64,000 nucleotides of DNA from positions 9,641,226-9,705,225 of the forward strand of contig NC_089756.1 of NCBI RefSeq assembly GCF_040412425.1, in the 5' to 3' direction. The position numbers were made by a program, and so were the translations under genes. Positions 1-10,239 of the stretch are shown here, one piece after another. Below the pieces are notes generated by a model, which saw only the letters and a list, made by a program, of their open reading frames with translations, did no database searches and was not told the DNA's origin. Position 1 is the stretch's first letter; each line of letters begins with the position of its first letter. The stretch is from Macrobrachium rosenbergii (lineage: Eukaryota; Arthropoda; Malacostraca; Decapoda; Palaemonidae).

Positions 1-428
1 GTAACTGGGGGATTATATTTTCTCCCAGAGAGCACGACAATGAATGGAGAGATTTATGAAAATGTCTTGGAAAATGAATTAGTCCCTTAAAAATTAACTT
101 TTGGGCATGCGTGTATTTATGCAAGATGGAGCACCTTGCAGGCTTGATTTCACAAGGTCACAAACCTTCTTAAGGAAATTAATATTCAGAAATTGGACTG
201 GCCAGGCAATTCACCAGATTTAAACCCAATTGAAAATTGCTGGGCATACATGAAACGGAAACTGAAGGCACTAGCAGATGAGAAAACGTCCCTCCCAAAT
301 TGAAGGATGCCATCCGTAAGTTTTGGTTTGAAGACATGGATGCACAATATTTCAAAGATTTAGCACATTCAATGCCAAGAAGGTTAAAAGCTGTACTTAA
401 AAATAATGGAGAAATGTCTAAGTATTGA
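1..428 (+). pseudogene. Tc1/mariner-type transposase, C-terminal remnant
   Basis: This is the catalytic C-terminal part of a cut-and-paste DNA transposase. Reading through several frames gives the family hallmarks in order: a TMNGE segment near the start, MQDGAPC holding a catalytic Asp (118-138), LDWPGNSPDLNPIENCW holding the last acidic catalytic residue, then a basic tail ending in a stop at 426-428. The N-terminal DNA-binding half lies outside the window. At least two frameshifts and internal stops are needed to read it, so it is dead. It sits inside the RT gene of the minus-strand DIRS copy E1, which it interrupts. The family call is secure; the exact clade is not. Confidence 0.85.
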
Positions 429-535
429 AAAAATATAAGTGAACTAAAATTTTCCCTTTATTTTCCTTTTTTATATCATTGCTATGATTTGTTTACAAAT
501 GTAGTGGGCTTCGTTTTTTTTTTGCGCCGACTGTA
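429..535 (+). repeat. Right terminal region of the Tc1-type element
   Basis: The stretch between the transposase stop and the DIRS sequence ends in a T-run followed by GCGCCGACTG and then TA at 534-535. Tc1/mariner elements insert at TA and duplicate it, so the boundary at 533/534 fits. From 536 the sequence reads on the minus strand as DIRS RT, directly after a GFYS motif. The left terminal repeat lies outside the window, so the inverted pair cannot be checked. Confidence 0.65.
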
Positions 536-865
536 GAATCCTGGAGAATAAATGTCCTTTACTACCTGTATAGCCTCTTTCAGAACGAGAGAATCGACTT
601 CTTGCGAGAGGGCTGCAAACCTCTCTGAGCCTGGCAGGTAGGCTGTCAATACGACAGGCGTGTGAACTAGAGGAGGTTTGTCCATAAAGGGAATGGTGTA
701 GCCTTCCTTCAGGACAGGTACTATCCAGGATTCTGCTCCCTTTTGCTCCCAGCATTCCCAAAAGAGGAGTCTTGCTCCTACCTGTGTACGGAGGACTATG
801 TCCTCACTTCTTGGCGGAGGATTTAGAGGAAGATTTCTTGATGGAATGCTGTGGAAAACGGGCAC
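536..865 (-). pseudogene. E1 reverse transcriptase, N-terminal fragment
   Basis: The minus-strand frame begins after the ORF1 tail and contains the family's RT entry block: TQVGARLLFWECWEQ, an ES-WIVPVLKEGYTIPF stretch, and LTAYLPGSERFAAL, ending in VVKDIYSPGFYS. In complete copies FY(N/D)RLFVVPK follows; here Tc1 sequence takes over at 535. The polymerase motifs proper (YLDD and others) are missing. Confidence 0.7.
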
Positions 866-1640
866 TTGATCTTGGCCTAGAGTACGGTCTGGATTGGGAG
901 CTCCAAAAGGGAGGCGTCTGCAGAGGCATCAAAGTTCTGGTAGGAAGAGCCGGAGACTCCTTAGGACATCTTGAGGATTGAGAGAGAAGGTCCTGTGTAC
1001 TCTTTTTCTGCAGGTTTGATGCTATATCTAATACAGTAGCTTGAGGAAAAAGATGTATCTTATCTAAGGGAGAGAAAAAGAGCTCTGACCTCTGAGAGGG
1101 AGTGACCCCCTTAAATGTAAAAGAACACCACAGTTCCCTTTTCTTTAACACACCCATGGTGTAAAGACCAGCTAGCTCCTGAGAGCTGTTTTGTATTCCC
1201 CTTGTCAATACAGGAAAGTACTCCTAGCAAATCTGAAGAGAAATCTTGTGGTAACAAAGCACAATCTCTGATCTTGCATGCTAGGGCGCCTACCGCCCAG
1301 TCTAGGAAGCTCATTACTTTCAATACCTTAAAAATATTTTTCAACAGATGCGCTAGTTCTGTGGCTGAAAACATTATCTTTGTCGACGTGAACGCTGACC
1401 TCCTAGCTGAGTCTATAAGACCGGAGAAGTCCCCCTGGGAGGAGGCAGAGACTCCCAGGAAAGGAGCTTCCCCCTTAGCATAGAAATGAAAACTCATTCT
1501 AGATGTCCAGTTAGCTGTTTTAAGGAGCTGGGCCCAGTCCTCAACCATCCTGCAGCACATGGGACAGTCCGGAGTATTTCTCCCCCGAGCATACTTCTGT
1601 TGGACGCCAGTATTTGGCTCCCAGGTGCCCAACGATCCCT
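866..1640 (-). pseudogene. E1 gag-like ORF1, C-terminal half
   Basis: Minus-strand frames reproduce the conserved central and C-terminal ORF1 motifs of family A: a GEAPFLGVSASSQGDFS motif, the HLLKNIFKV.....LDWAVGALA helix-like block, LGVLSCIDKG, a GVLKKRELWCSF block, and a Pro/Ser/Arg-rich tail before RT. The reading frame shifts at least once near 1150. ORF1 of DIRS elements is taken to be the structural, Gag-like protein; that role is inferred from position. The insertion site used by E3 and E6 in other copies is intact here near 1370-1380. Confidence 0.7.
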
Positions 1641-1649
1641 CTCAGGTGT

Positions 1650-2207
1650 CGTTTGTCTTTGTTCAAGCACCCATCTCCTCATGAGCACCTGACACCAGCT
1701 CCTGAGCATCCGTCACCAGTTTCCAAGCACCCAGTGCCAGCTCCCAAGCTCTCAGTGCCAGTTGACAAGGGCCTGGCGCCTACTTCCAAGCTTCCAGCGC
1801 CAGCTCCTGAGCGCCCGGTGCCAACTCTTCAGTACCAGTCTCCTGCTTGGAGCGCCAAGCACCCGTTTCCGACTACGGGTTTCATAGCCTATGCAGCTAT
1901 CCTTCAGTATTTGCAGGCAAGCTTTCCTAAACTTTTTTGGCTCCAGCTAACCCTGGTCTTGCCTACCTCGACCTTCCTGATGAGGAGCCATCCAGATGAC
2001 AGACCTAGATTCCCCGCAATGGTGCTTTCCTCGTCTTCTAGGAAGGTACTCAGGGAGATTGAAGTTTGGTTTCCTGCTAAGAGGGAGCAAGGTAAGGCTT
2101 CCTTCGTCTTTGCTCCCTCGCGCTTAATCCGTAGATGATTTCTTTCCTATGCCACTGGGGAAGCTCTTTCTTCCCAATGCTCAGCGTTTTTGTCTGCGAA
2201 AATTATG
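1650..2207 (+). pseudogene. E2 gag-like ORF1, linker and central part, before the E3 insertion
   Basis: The first part is a degenerate minisatellite-coded linker, with repeats of the type (E/K)HP(V/S)PAPK and ERPVP spaced 8-10 residues apart. The conserved gag block follows: VLSSSSRKVLREIEVW, KREQGKASF, PSRLIRR. Just before 2207 the frame has lost part of the GEAPSLGVSASSQ motif and shows damage. Sequence breaks at the codon pair ATG/TTTT, where E3 begins. No start codon of ORF1 is present. Confidence 0.7.
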
Positions 2208-2385
2208 TTTTATATAAGTAACTTACCAAGTAATTGCATAGCTATAGTTTCATTCGCACAGCAACTAAAATTTTGAAATTCGCAGGTCGTGCTTTTTTTT
2301 TGGGTAGGTGGCTTGCCCTGTCCACTTTCAGGGAAAGAGAGGAACAACTCGGCAAAGAGCTAGCTTCAGTTTGTTTCTGCCAGCT
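2208..2385 (+). repeat. E3 left inverted terminal repeat
   Basis: Begins TTTTATATAAGTAACTTACC and continues through the motif pair 'gtaggtggcttgccc' and 'ctttcagggaaagagag' to about 2385. The reverse complement of this stretch is found at 8928-9090 with moderate divergence. The same terminal sequence opens E5, E6 and E11. Confidence 0.8.
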
Positions 2386-2606
2386 GATGGCTGTACACCA
2401 ATTGTTAGCAGCAGCTTAATTTTGGAATTTGTTGCTTTTCCGATTGTTCATTTCTCCCAATTGGTGAAGTATTCTCGTATTTGGTAGCCTTTTGGCACGT
2501 TTAGATAGTTTTAGGTTTCTTTTATGAGACCGTTGTTGTCTGATAGTTCACGATTTACGACTTTTTTCCCGATTTCATCCTTTTTAGTTGACTTGTGTAC
2601 TTCACG

Positions 2607-5150
2607 ATGCCTGACTCGAGTTCAACTAGCATTAGGTATTGCAGCAAAGGCTGTAATACTCAACTGACTAAGGAAACCTACGATTCGCATATGCTGTGCA
2701 CTGATTGTAGGGGGCAGATGTGCTCAGTAGATTTAAGATGTCAGGAGTATATGGACTAGGATAATAAAAAGTGGAAGAGTTCAAAGTCACACTTAAATAA
2801 ATTGGCTAGGGACAGAAGAGGAAAGGAACTGCTAGAGCTGAAAATAGTAAGTCTTTAGTTAGCCAGGAATCATCTCAGCCTATTGCTAATGATAATAACC
2901 CTGTTTCTGATCTCGTAATCTCTGTGGCTCTTACTCTCAGTCCTCAAAATGTCCCACCCTCTCCTTTACCTGGCTCCCTCTCTTCCAAACCCGACCCCAT
3001 TGCCAGCCTCAAGTCAAAATTTGACAAGAGATTCGATTGATTGCGGAGACCATGGGCCAATTAGGGTCCTCAGTGAAAGCCCTAATGGACAAAGTTAGTG
3101 AGAATAGTGCTAGTGAATTGTTGGTGGAGGAGGTGGCTGCTCTCCCGCCAATTCTCCTAGGCGAAAGTCAATGGCATACTGTACTGCACTCCCCTAAACC
3201 TGGGAGGAGTCAGACTGGTAGCCTAAGGGAGGTTGGTGCGGTCTGCCCATGGGTAGTCGCCCCCTCAGTCAAACCTGTTGCCAGTTCCCAGGTTGCGACA
3301 GAGAGCCACTGGAAAGGCACCTCTATGGATGTGCATCGTCTTTCTTCAAGTTCAGAGGATTCTAGTCCCAAACGCCAATGGTGCTTTGCGGACGAGTCAT
3401 GCCCATTGAAAAGTTGTGGTGTGCAGTGGGTGTGACACACTCCTCAAGTGCCTTGTTAAAGTTTCAAAGAACCTGTTGGTAGTCCCATCCTGCAGTCACT
3501 GGGACACCCCAGAGCGTTTTTCTTCGGAGCACCCCATAGTAGAGAGCCAGAGTTGGGCTCCCAAAAGCTCTGCTTCTTGTAAGTGCTCCTCCTCATCTTT
3601 TGAATGTCAGTCTTTTTCTTTTGAGCGCTCACGAGCGCCCAGGCACCCAGTAGTTCTTGAGTTTTTCTTGGAGTCAGAGCATCCAGCATCACTTGAGAGT
3701 CCTAAGTGCCCATGCCTTCTAGAGTCTCAGAGCACTCTTTAGCACCTGAGTGCCTGTTGCCACACGAGCACCCAAGAATCTCCAAGCCCTCATTAGTGCC
3801 TGACCCCCACTAGTGCCTGAGTGCCTGTTACCCTCCGAGCTCCTCAGAGCACCCGAGCGCCTGTAACGTCTGTGCACCCAGGCATGCCCAAGTGCCCAGT
3901 AGTTACAGAGTGCCCATTGGTGCCCGAACATCCAGTTTTGGCTAATTGCCCAGTTCCAGCCTTTGGAGGCTCAGCACTGTCTCCGGTTTCTCTGACTCCA
4001 GCAATCCAGCACCCTGCGCCTTCACCCACACAGCTGGCTCCTCTCCTTCAAACTTCTGCAGCTGTCGATTTGCCCTCGAATCCTATTCAACACAAGATTG
4101 ACAGTATTTTGGGCCTACTCAAGAAGGCTTAGTCGGCTCCTCAACCACCAGCAGACTTATCCTTATCCCCAGTATCTTCCGATGAGGAAGACGTAGCGGA
4201 CCATGGCACTCCTCCTTCGGCTTATGTGTCCTTGCTACTTTCCCGGGTTTCTTTTCACCAGTGGCCCCATCTTCACCTGCTCCTGCTTTTTTGATGGATA
4301 ATCAGTCTACTGGCTCCTTTAGATTGCCTAAGTTGGTGCTTTTGTCTTCAGCTAAGGCCTTGAATGAGGTTGAGGGATGGCTCACAGAAAAGGGAGAGCA
4401 AGGGAGAGCCTTCTTTGGTTTTCCTCCTTCCAGCTAGTCTCGAAGGAGGTACTTGTCTTATGCCACAGAAGAAGCTCCTTCATTGGGAGTTTCTGCCTCC
4501 TCCCAGGGGGACTTCTCCGGCAAATAGAGTCGTCCTGTAGATCAGTGTTCTCTTCAACCAAGATTATGTTCTCCACTTCTGAGTTGGCTCATCTTCTCAA
4601 GAACTTATTCAAAATTGCTTCCTGGACTGGTCTGTGGGTGCTTTAGCACACAAGATTAAGGACTGTGCCATTTTTCCTGAGGATTGTGCCACGGATTGGC
4701 TATGGGTCCTCTCTTGTATAGATAAGGGCATTAGGGATGGCTCCCAAGAGCTGGCCTCTCTCTATGCAATGGGAGTACTTAAAAAGAAACAGCTTTGGAG
4801 CTCTTACACTTCTAAGGAGGTTACTCCCTTGCAGAAATTGGTGCTCCTGTTTTCTCCCCGACATGACCGACATCACCTGTTCCCACAGACTACGGTGCTT
4901 GGAATCGCATCAGACCTCCAAAAGAAAAGCACTCAAGACCTTTTGGCTCAGTCCTCTAGATGTCCTAAAGAGGCAACCACCTTTGGTTCCAGGACAGTCT
5001 CTCCTCTGCAGATGCAGCCCTTTCGTGGCAGCAGGCAAAGAGCTTACTGGAGACCCCACTCGAGCATCCGTTTCTCGTCAAGCGCCATCAAGAAGTCCTC
5101 CTCTAGATCTTCCTCTCTGTCCACCATACTCCAGTAGGAGTCAGACTCCT
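2607..5150 (+). pseudogene. E3 gag-like ORF1
   Basis: The start ATG at 2607 opens MPDSSSTSIRYCSKGC, matching the start of E5, E6 and E11. The cysteine-rich N-terminal block (H-x-x-C-x-x-C, then C-x(5)-C) is visible before an in-frame stop at 2757. Downstream, broken frames carry the serine/proline linker (about 3040-4130, with a minisatellite around 3600-4000), the VSASSQGDFS block near 4490, and an intact C-terminal frame from 4634 with LDW..VGALA, VLSCIDKG, MGVLKKKQLW and PLQMQPFRG. Presumed structural protein. At least four frame breaks; non-functional. Confidence 0.75.
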
Positions 5151-6880
5151 CTTTTGGGAGAGATGGAGAGAAAAGGGAACGGAACCTTGGATTGTAAATG
5201 TCCTGAAGGAGGGCTACACTATCCCTTTCAGGGAGAAACCTCCCTTAGTCAGCACGCCCATCGTCTTGACCGCCTGTTCTGTAGGCTCAGAGAGGCTTTT
5301 GGCCCTCCTAGAAGTAGTTTCATCCCTCCTCAGGAAAGGGGCAATAGAGTTAGTCGAAGACATAAATTCTGTAGGGTTCTACGACCGCCTGTTTGTAGTT
5401 CTCAAATCATCAGGAGGCTGGAAGCCTGACCTGAACGTCAGAGCCCTGAATTTCTTCGTCCTGAAGACAAAATTCAGGGTGGAGACGAACCAAACTGTTC
5501 TGTCATCTGTTTGCCAGGGAGATTGGATGACTTCCATCAATATGGAGGACACGTACCTCCACATTCTTATCCATCCAGACTCCAGACTCCAGGAAGTACC
5601 TCAGGTTCATGTTCAAGAACAGAGTATTCCAGTTTCATGCTCTGTGCTTTGGTCTTTTGACAGCTCCACAAGTCTTCACCAGAGTTCTTGCTCCCTTCGC
5701 AAAGTGGCCTCACCTTATTGGAATCAACATCTCCCTTTACCTAGACAATTGGCTTCTTTGGGCTCAATCAAGAGAGAAGTGTACGGAGGACCTTTGGAGG
5801 ACCCTTCTCCTAGCCCAACACCTGGGCTTACTAATCGGTACAGGCAGTCCCTGGTTATCAGCAGGGGTTAGGTTCCCGATGGCGTGACGATAACCGAAAA
5901 TCACTGATGACTGAAAATCGCCAATAACTGAAAATTGGCAATAATAGTGCTGATAACCAGGGATCAGCGCTGCCGATAACTGGGGATCAGTGCCGATAAG
6001 CGGGAATCAGTACATATTGGCACCGAAAATCCAATTATCGTTGTTGTTAGACAAGGACCATAAAACCAGATTGCCCATAACCAAGGCCACCGATAACTGG
6101 GGGCTGCCTGTTTGCAAAAGTTCCAGCTGACTCCATCTCAGGAGATTCTATACAGTATTTGGGAATGGTGATAGACTCTCAGAATTTTCAGGTTTTTCCA
6201 ACCCCCAAGAGAGTAAAGTTCTGCCTGAGGACGATGAACGAGTTTCTATCTCTCAAAAACAGCTCAGCCAACAAGTGGATGAGTCTTCTGTGGACATTGT
6301 TCTCCATGGAGCAGTTCATCTCTCTAGGCAGACTCCATATGAGAACTCTGCAGTTCTTCCTAAGGATCAGCTGGGACAGGAAGAAATTCCCAGACACATT
6401 CGTTTTTCCTGTGATTCCCAAAATAGAGACTTGCTATGGTGGAATTCCGAAAGAAAGTTGTCGGAGGGAAAGTCTCTCCTCCCTTTGAACTCCAACCTAG
6501 ACTTGTACTCAGACGCATCAGATCTAGGTTGAGGGGCTCTTCTGGGGAGCAAGGTGGTGTCCGGGACATGGTCCCTGGAACAGAAAAATTGGCATATCAC
6601 TGTCAAAGAATTAAAAGTGATACACTTAGGACTTCAGTTCTTTGCGTCGGAGGTGTTCAACAAGACAGTGGCAGTCTACTCGGACAACACTGCTGCCCTG
6701 TCTTATATCAGAAAGCAAGGGGGGGACCCACTCCTTCTCCCTGTGCGAAGCAGCAAGAGACCTCCTCCTCTGGGCAGTTCAGAATCACACCAGAATCCTA
6801 ACATGTTTCATTCAGGGAAAGTTAAACATTCTGGCGGACAAGTTTAGTCGTCAGAAGCAGGTTCTCCCCACATAGGAGAC
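5150..6880 (+). pseudogene. E3 reverse transcriptase and RNase H, interrupted by MITE 1
   Basis: Order of motifs: KEGYTIPFREKPPL-like entry block (5200s), NSVGFYDRLFVVLKSSGGWKP (5365-5430), DWMTSINMEDTYLH (5520s), CFGLLTAPQVFTRVLAPFAKWPH, and the active-site box (5738-5752), which reads YLDNW instead of YLDDW, so the second catalytic Asp is lost. MITE 1 splits the sequence right after LGLLI. Downstream: YLGMVIDSQNFQVFP (6150s), the RNase H start YSDASDLG (6505-6530) with a stop just after it, VSGTWS, and SDNTAALSYI. It copies element RNA in related active copies; this one cannot. Confidence 0.8.
5841..6110 (+). mobile_element. MITE 1: pogo/Tigger-like non-autonomous element in E3 RT
   Basis: Begins CAGGCAGTCCCTGGTTATC directly after a TA (5839-5840) and ends with the inverted match GATAACTGGGGGCTGCCTG. 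The right TA has changed to TT. The interior is dense in CGATAA and CGAAAATCGC-type palindromes and has no ORF of its own. It splits the RT codons after LGLLI. Related copies are at 10240, 41206 and 45040. CAG-starting ends and TA targets are typical of pogo/Tigger DNA transposons; no transposase is present here. Confidence 0.8.
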
Positions 6881-7264
6881 CCTAGATCTCTGGTCTGCCT
6901 AGATCTGTGGAAACTGTTGGGGAAACCAATCCTGGATCTTTTGCAACCTCCAGGAACCATCATCTCCCATTGTTCTGTTCGCCAGTCCTGGATCCCCGGA
7001 TCCCCTAGCATGGGCGATAGATGCCATGCTACAGGACTGGTCGAACAAAGACCTCTATGCCTTTCCACTATTCAGCCTGGTGAGACAGGTCATATACAGC
7101 TTTCAGTCTCATCAAAACGTGTCAGTGATTTTAATATCTCCATTCTGGCCATCGAAGGAGTGGTTCCCAGATCTCTTCGACCTTTTAGTGGATTTTCCGA
7201 GGCTGCTACCTCAAAGGCTAAGTCCACTCAGACAACCTCACTAAAGGCAGTTCCATCAAGGGTT
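6881..7264 (+). pseudogene. E3 region between RNase H and recombinase
   Basis: This stretch carries a block conserved in every copy of the family: a DLW.LWG.P..DL segment, a LDPLAWAIDAMLQDWS-like segment (7005-7045), PPFSLVRQV, an (I/V)(S/A)PFWP.KEWFPDL run (7135-7180) and FPRLLP. It probably forms the C-terminal part of the RT/RNase H protein, or a linker to YR. Frames are broken. I do not assign a separate function. Confidence 0.55.
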
Positions 7265-8336
7265 GTACACTTTGGCCCTGACAGGTTACAAATTGTCAGG
7301 AAGCTCCTCAGAACAAAGGGCTTTTCAAGATTAGCTGCGTAGTTTATTGCCAAGTGTAGACAACAATCCTCTGACAAAGTCTACCAAGCCAAGTGGTCAG
7401 TCTTTCGTTCTTGGTGCAGAAGACGCAATGTCTCATCTTCTCAGATGTCAATAGCAGAAATAGCTGATTTTCTGCTATATTTAAGAACCTCGAGAAGTCC
7501 ATCTACTTCTACTATTAGAGGTTATAGGGTCATGTTAAGCACTGTCTTCCGACATAAGGGAGTAGATCTTTCTTCGAACCAAGATTTGTTGGATTTCATA
7601 AAGTACTTTGACACTGCCAAACAGAAGGAGGTAAGAGTGGTCTCCTGGAACTTAGATGTAGTTCTCCAATGGCTGTCTGGTCTCTGTTTTGAGCCCCTTC
7701 ATTCAGTTTCATTAAGGGACCTCACTAGAAAAACATTTTTTCTGGTAGCCTTAGTGACAGCGAAACGTGTTACTGAGATACTGTACATGCATTGGAGAAG
7801 AGAGTTGGCTTCTCCCAGTGAATGCAGTCTGCACATTTCCCCTGGGGTTTTTAGCCAAAAATGAGACCCCGTCTTAACCCTGGCCTTGTTCCTTTATCAT
7901 TGAGGATCTGACAGAAATATTGGGCCCAGAAGAAGAAGAAGAGAGCTCTGTGTCCTGTGAGGGCATTTAAGTATTACTTACACAGAACAGAGGGAACACA
8001 TGGACTTTCAAGTAATCTGTGGTGTTCAGTCAAGAATCCATATTGTCCACTGTCTAAGAATGCTCTGGCATTCTTCCTCAGAGACAATAACTCAGAAGCA
8101 CATTCCCTGATTGGGGATGATGTTTTACACTCTTTTAGAGTTAGAGCTCACGAAATAAGAGCTGTTGCCACTTCATTGGTGTTCAGACATAACTTATCTC
8201 TCATATATTTTGCAGTTGACTTTTTGGAAGTGCAATTCAGTTTTCACTTCCCATTACTTGCACGAAGTAGAAACAGTGAATGATAATTGCAGTACCTTGG
8301 GTCCGATTTCAGTGGCTGGCATGGTGTTGGGGGAAG
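7265..8336 (+). pseudogene. E3 tyrosine recombinase (YR)
   Basis: DIRS elements integrate with a lambda-integrase-type tyrosine recombinase in place of a DDE integrase. The N-terminal DNA-binding part is seen in KVYQAKWSVF.SWCRR and IADFLLYLRTS...STIRGYRVML (7440-7540). The catalytic part follows, with FFLVALVTAKRV (first Arg box, 7740-7770), the second box RAHEIRAVATSLVF giving His-x-x-Arg (8142-8180), and a terminal HYLHEVETV-like segment that would hold the Tyr (about 8255). A frameshift near 7775 and a stop at 7861 separate the boxes, so it is dead. Confidence 0.8.
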
Positions 8337-8790
8337 AAGCATAGGAAGCATCCCTTCCATCCTTTTTTCCCTTTGCCTTGACATAGGGTGTTGAGTTTTT
8401 AGGGGAGCCTAGGGGTACTATGTACCTGGAATACCCACCAGTTTTAGTGGTTGGGTGGTAGTTTTAATTATGTGGTGTAGATGACAGTGTCGTTTTTTAT
8501 GCTTGTCTTTTGTGGTACTGTGCCCAGGGCAGGGGCAACTTTTTGTGCTTTGCTAGCCATCCCACTGAAGTGGTAGGCGCTCCATGGCTATACCACCACG
8601 CCACTATACATTGAGATGAGCACCAACCAGAGGCAGCATCCTCCTGCAGTAGCTCTCATATCATGTAAGGAAAAAATAAACATTGTATCAACGCTAGCGA
8701 TTTTTTCTGTTCTCAAATTCATTACCATTCTTAATGTTTTGGGGTAGATATGTCCATGCATCCCACCTCCTATCAATCTGGGACTCAGCT
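8337..8790 (+). other. E3 3' untranslated region
   Basis: No gene. It is conserved among family A copies: a GCCCAGGGCAGGGGCA-like motif (8520s), a CACT(G/T)AAGT(G/A)G...GGC pair, and a 'tcccacctcctatcaatctggg' stretch just before the ICR. The same order of motifs follows the recombinase in E2, E5, E6 and E8. Confidence 0.6.
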
Positions 8791-8876
8791 ATGTAATTAC
8801 TTGGTAAGGTACTGGTATAAAAATGACATTTTTATGATAAAATAAAGTTTTATATATACTTACCAAGTGATTACAT
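8791..8876 (+). repeat. E3 internal complementary region, palindromic
   Basis: An imperfect hairpin with arms ATGTAATTACTTGGTAAG and CTTACCAAGTGATTACAT. The centre, AAAAATGACATTTTTATGAT, is the reverse complement of the element's right tip joined to its left tip. In DIRS-1 of Dictyostelium an ICR with this property is the template for closing the circular intermediate; the same role is inferred here. Confidence 0.75.
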
Positions 8877-8927
8877 GATTGGAGCGCTCCCTCCTCCCCT
8901 CACATGGACACAAGGGCATAAACAAAT

Positions 8928-9111
8928 TGAAGCTCTTTGCTGGTTTGTTCCTCTCTTTCCCCAAAAGTGGGCGGGACAAGTCACCTACCCAAAACAAATA
9001 GCGTGACCTGCAAATTTCAAAATTTTAGCTGTCGTGCGAGTGAAAATATAGCTATGTAATTACAGTACTAGGTAAGTATGTATAAAATTATTTTATCATA
9101 AAAATGTCATT
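8928..9111 (+). repeat. E3 right inverted terminal repeat and right tip
   Basis: Reverse complement of 2208-2385, with matching blocks such as GGTTTGTTCCTCTCTTTCCCC, GTGGGCGGGACAAGTCACC and GCAAATTTCAAAATTTTAGC. It ends GGTAAGTATG-TATAAAATTATTTTATC and then AAAAATGTCA before the T-run shared with the E2 target. Confidence 0.8.
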
Positions 9112-9640
9112 TTTTCATTGGCAGAACTTGAACTCCTTGTCAGAGACCTCTTTGAGTTGTTCTTGGACTGGATTGTGAGAGTGCTAGCCAAGAAGATTGA
9201 AGATTGCAATGATGTAGTTAGAGACTTTGCCTCAAACTGGCTAGGATTCCTTTCTTGTGCAGACAAGACCATCAGGGATGGCTCTCTTGAACTTGTGACT
9301 CTTTTCTCTTTGGGGGTTTTGAAGGAAAGAGTTTTTTGGTGTTCCTGTTTCACTAAAGGAGTCACTCAGGCCCAGAAGTCGGACCTCCAGTAGAAGTCAA
9401 CTTAGGATCTTCTGGTGCACTCTTCCAAGCGCCCCAAGGATTCGTCCACTTTTGTTCCTAAGACGGTCTCTCCTCTCCAGCAACCTCCCTTTCTTGGGAG
9501 TAAGCCCAAGTCCAGTCTAGGACCCGCTCCAGTGTCAACTTCTTGGCCAGAACTGTCAACAGGAGCTCAAGTCCTTGCCCAAGAAATGAGGAAAAAGTCC
9601 TCCATGCACAAGTGGGAGCCAGTCTTCTCGAGTTTTGGGA
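9112..9640 (+). pseudogene. E2 gag-like ORF1, C-terminal part, after the E3 insertion
   Basis: Resumes exactly where 2207 broke off and reads SLAELELLVRDLFELFLDW, VRVLAKKIEDC, FASNWLGFLSCADKTIRDGSLEL, LGVLKERVFWCS, then a stop at 9391. The normal sequence at that place reads Q..S(S/L)LFAPLD, so a segment has been lost or mutated. The KRPKDSSTFVPKTVSPLQQPPF tail follows. With the upstream part it forms one ORF1 split by 6.9 kb. Confidence 0.75.
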
Positions 9641-10056
9641 GAAGTGGAGTATCAGAGGGACAGAACAGTGGGTTGTCAAGGTTCTGAGGGAGGGCTTATC
9701 TATTCCATTCGTGGAGAGCCCCCTTTAGTCCCTTTTCCCTTCGTTTTGACAGCCTACTCAAGAGGCTTGGGAAAACATATGTCCCTTTTGGAGAGGTCTC
9801 CTCTCTCCTTCGAAAGAGGGCTTCTACTACTGTCTGTTTGTGGTCCCCAAATCATCGGGGTTTGGAGACCAGTCCTCAACGTAAGCACCCTCAATCTCTT
9901 TGTCTAGAAGATGAAGTTCGGATAGAGACAAACCAGTAAGTCCTTCATCCATTCACCAGGACGATTGGATGATAACCTTGGATATGCAGGACACATGCTT
10001 CCACTTCCCCATCCATCTGAACTCCAGGAAGTATCAAAGGTTCATCTTCCAGGACA

Positions 10057-10146
10057 CTCTCTCATGCATCCCACATCAGCGTATAAATGCCTGTCTCCTC
10101 TTGGAGTGCCCAGTGCCAACTTCCAAGCGCCCAGCACCAGCTAAAT
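10057..10146 (+). repeat. gag-linker-like minisatellite piece inserted into E2 RT
   Basis: Between FQDT and the FQ.LCFG motif, where no family member has extra sequence, lie about 90 bases rich in 'gtgccc', 'cttccaagcgcccagc' and 'caccagct'. These are the units of the gag linker minisatellite at 1690-1840 in the same element. It looks like a copy of gag linker sequence moved into RT. Confidence 0.5.
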
Positions 10147-10239
10147 CTTCCAGTTTCAGGCTCTTTGCTTCGGCCTCTCTACAGCACCTCAAGTGTTCAC
10201 TTTAGATCTCACTCCTCTAGCAAATGACCTCATTGAATA

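Larger units (their letters stand above)
536..1640 (-). mobile_element. E1: DIRS-type retrotransposon fragment, family A (gag end plus RT start)
   Basis: A minus-strand piece of the same DIRS family that fills most of the window. It carries only the end of ORF1 and the N-terminus of RT. At its 3' side it is cut by the Tc1 element. At its 5' side it meets the plus-strand gag of E2 head to head near 1640. No terminal repeats, RNase H or recombinase belong to it in this window. Confidence 0.75.
2208..9111 (+). mobile_element. E3: structurally complete DIRS-type retrotransposon, family A, nested in E2 gag
   Basis: E3 has both inverted terminal repeats, a 5' leader, gag, RT/RNase H, YR, a 3' untranslated region and a palindromic ICR. 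It lies within E2 gag: the left flank ends AAAATTATG and the right flank starts TTTTCATTGGCAG, which together rebuild the gag codons A-K-I-M-F-S-L. No long target duplication is seen, only a shared T-run, as expected for tyrosine-recombinase integration. All its genes are broken. MITE 1 (5841-6110) sits in its RT. Confidence 0.82.

Noticed and set aside
3210..4029. Minus-strand frames opposite the E3 gag linker
   Set aside because: They arise from the minisatellite on the coding strand, and composition explains them.
5841..6110. Clusters of GATAA as GATA-factor regulatory sites
   Set aside because: The motifs belong to the palindromic interior of a MITE and recur in all four copies.
8588..8776. 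Short minus-strand frame in the E3 3' region
   Set aside because: Lies in a stretch conserved as DNA but not as protein between copies.
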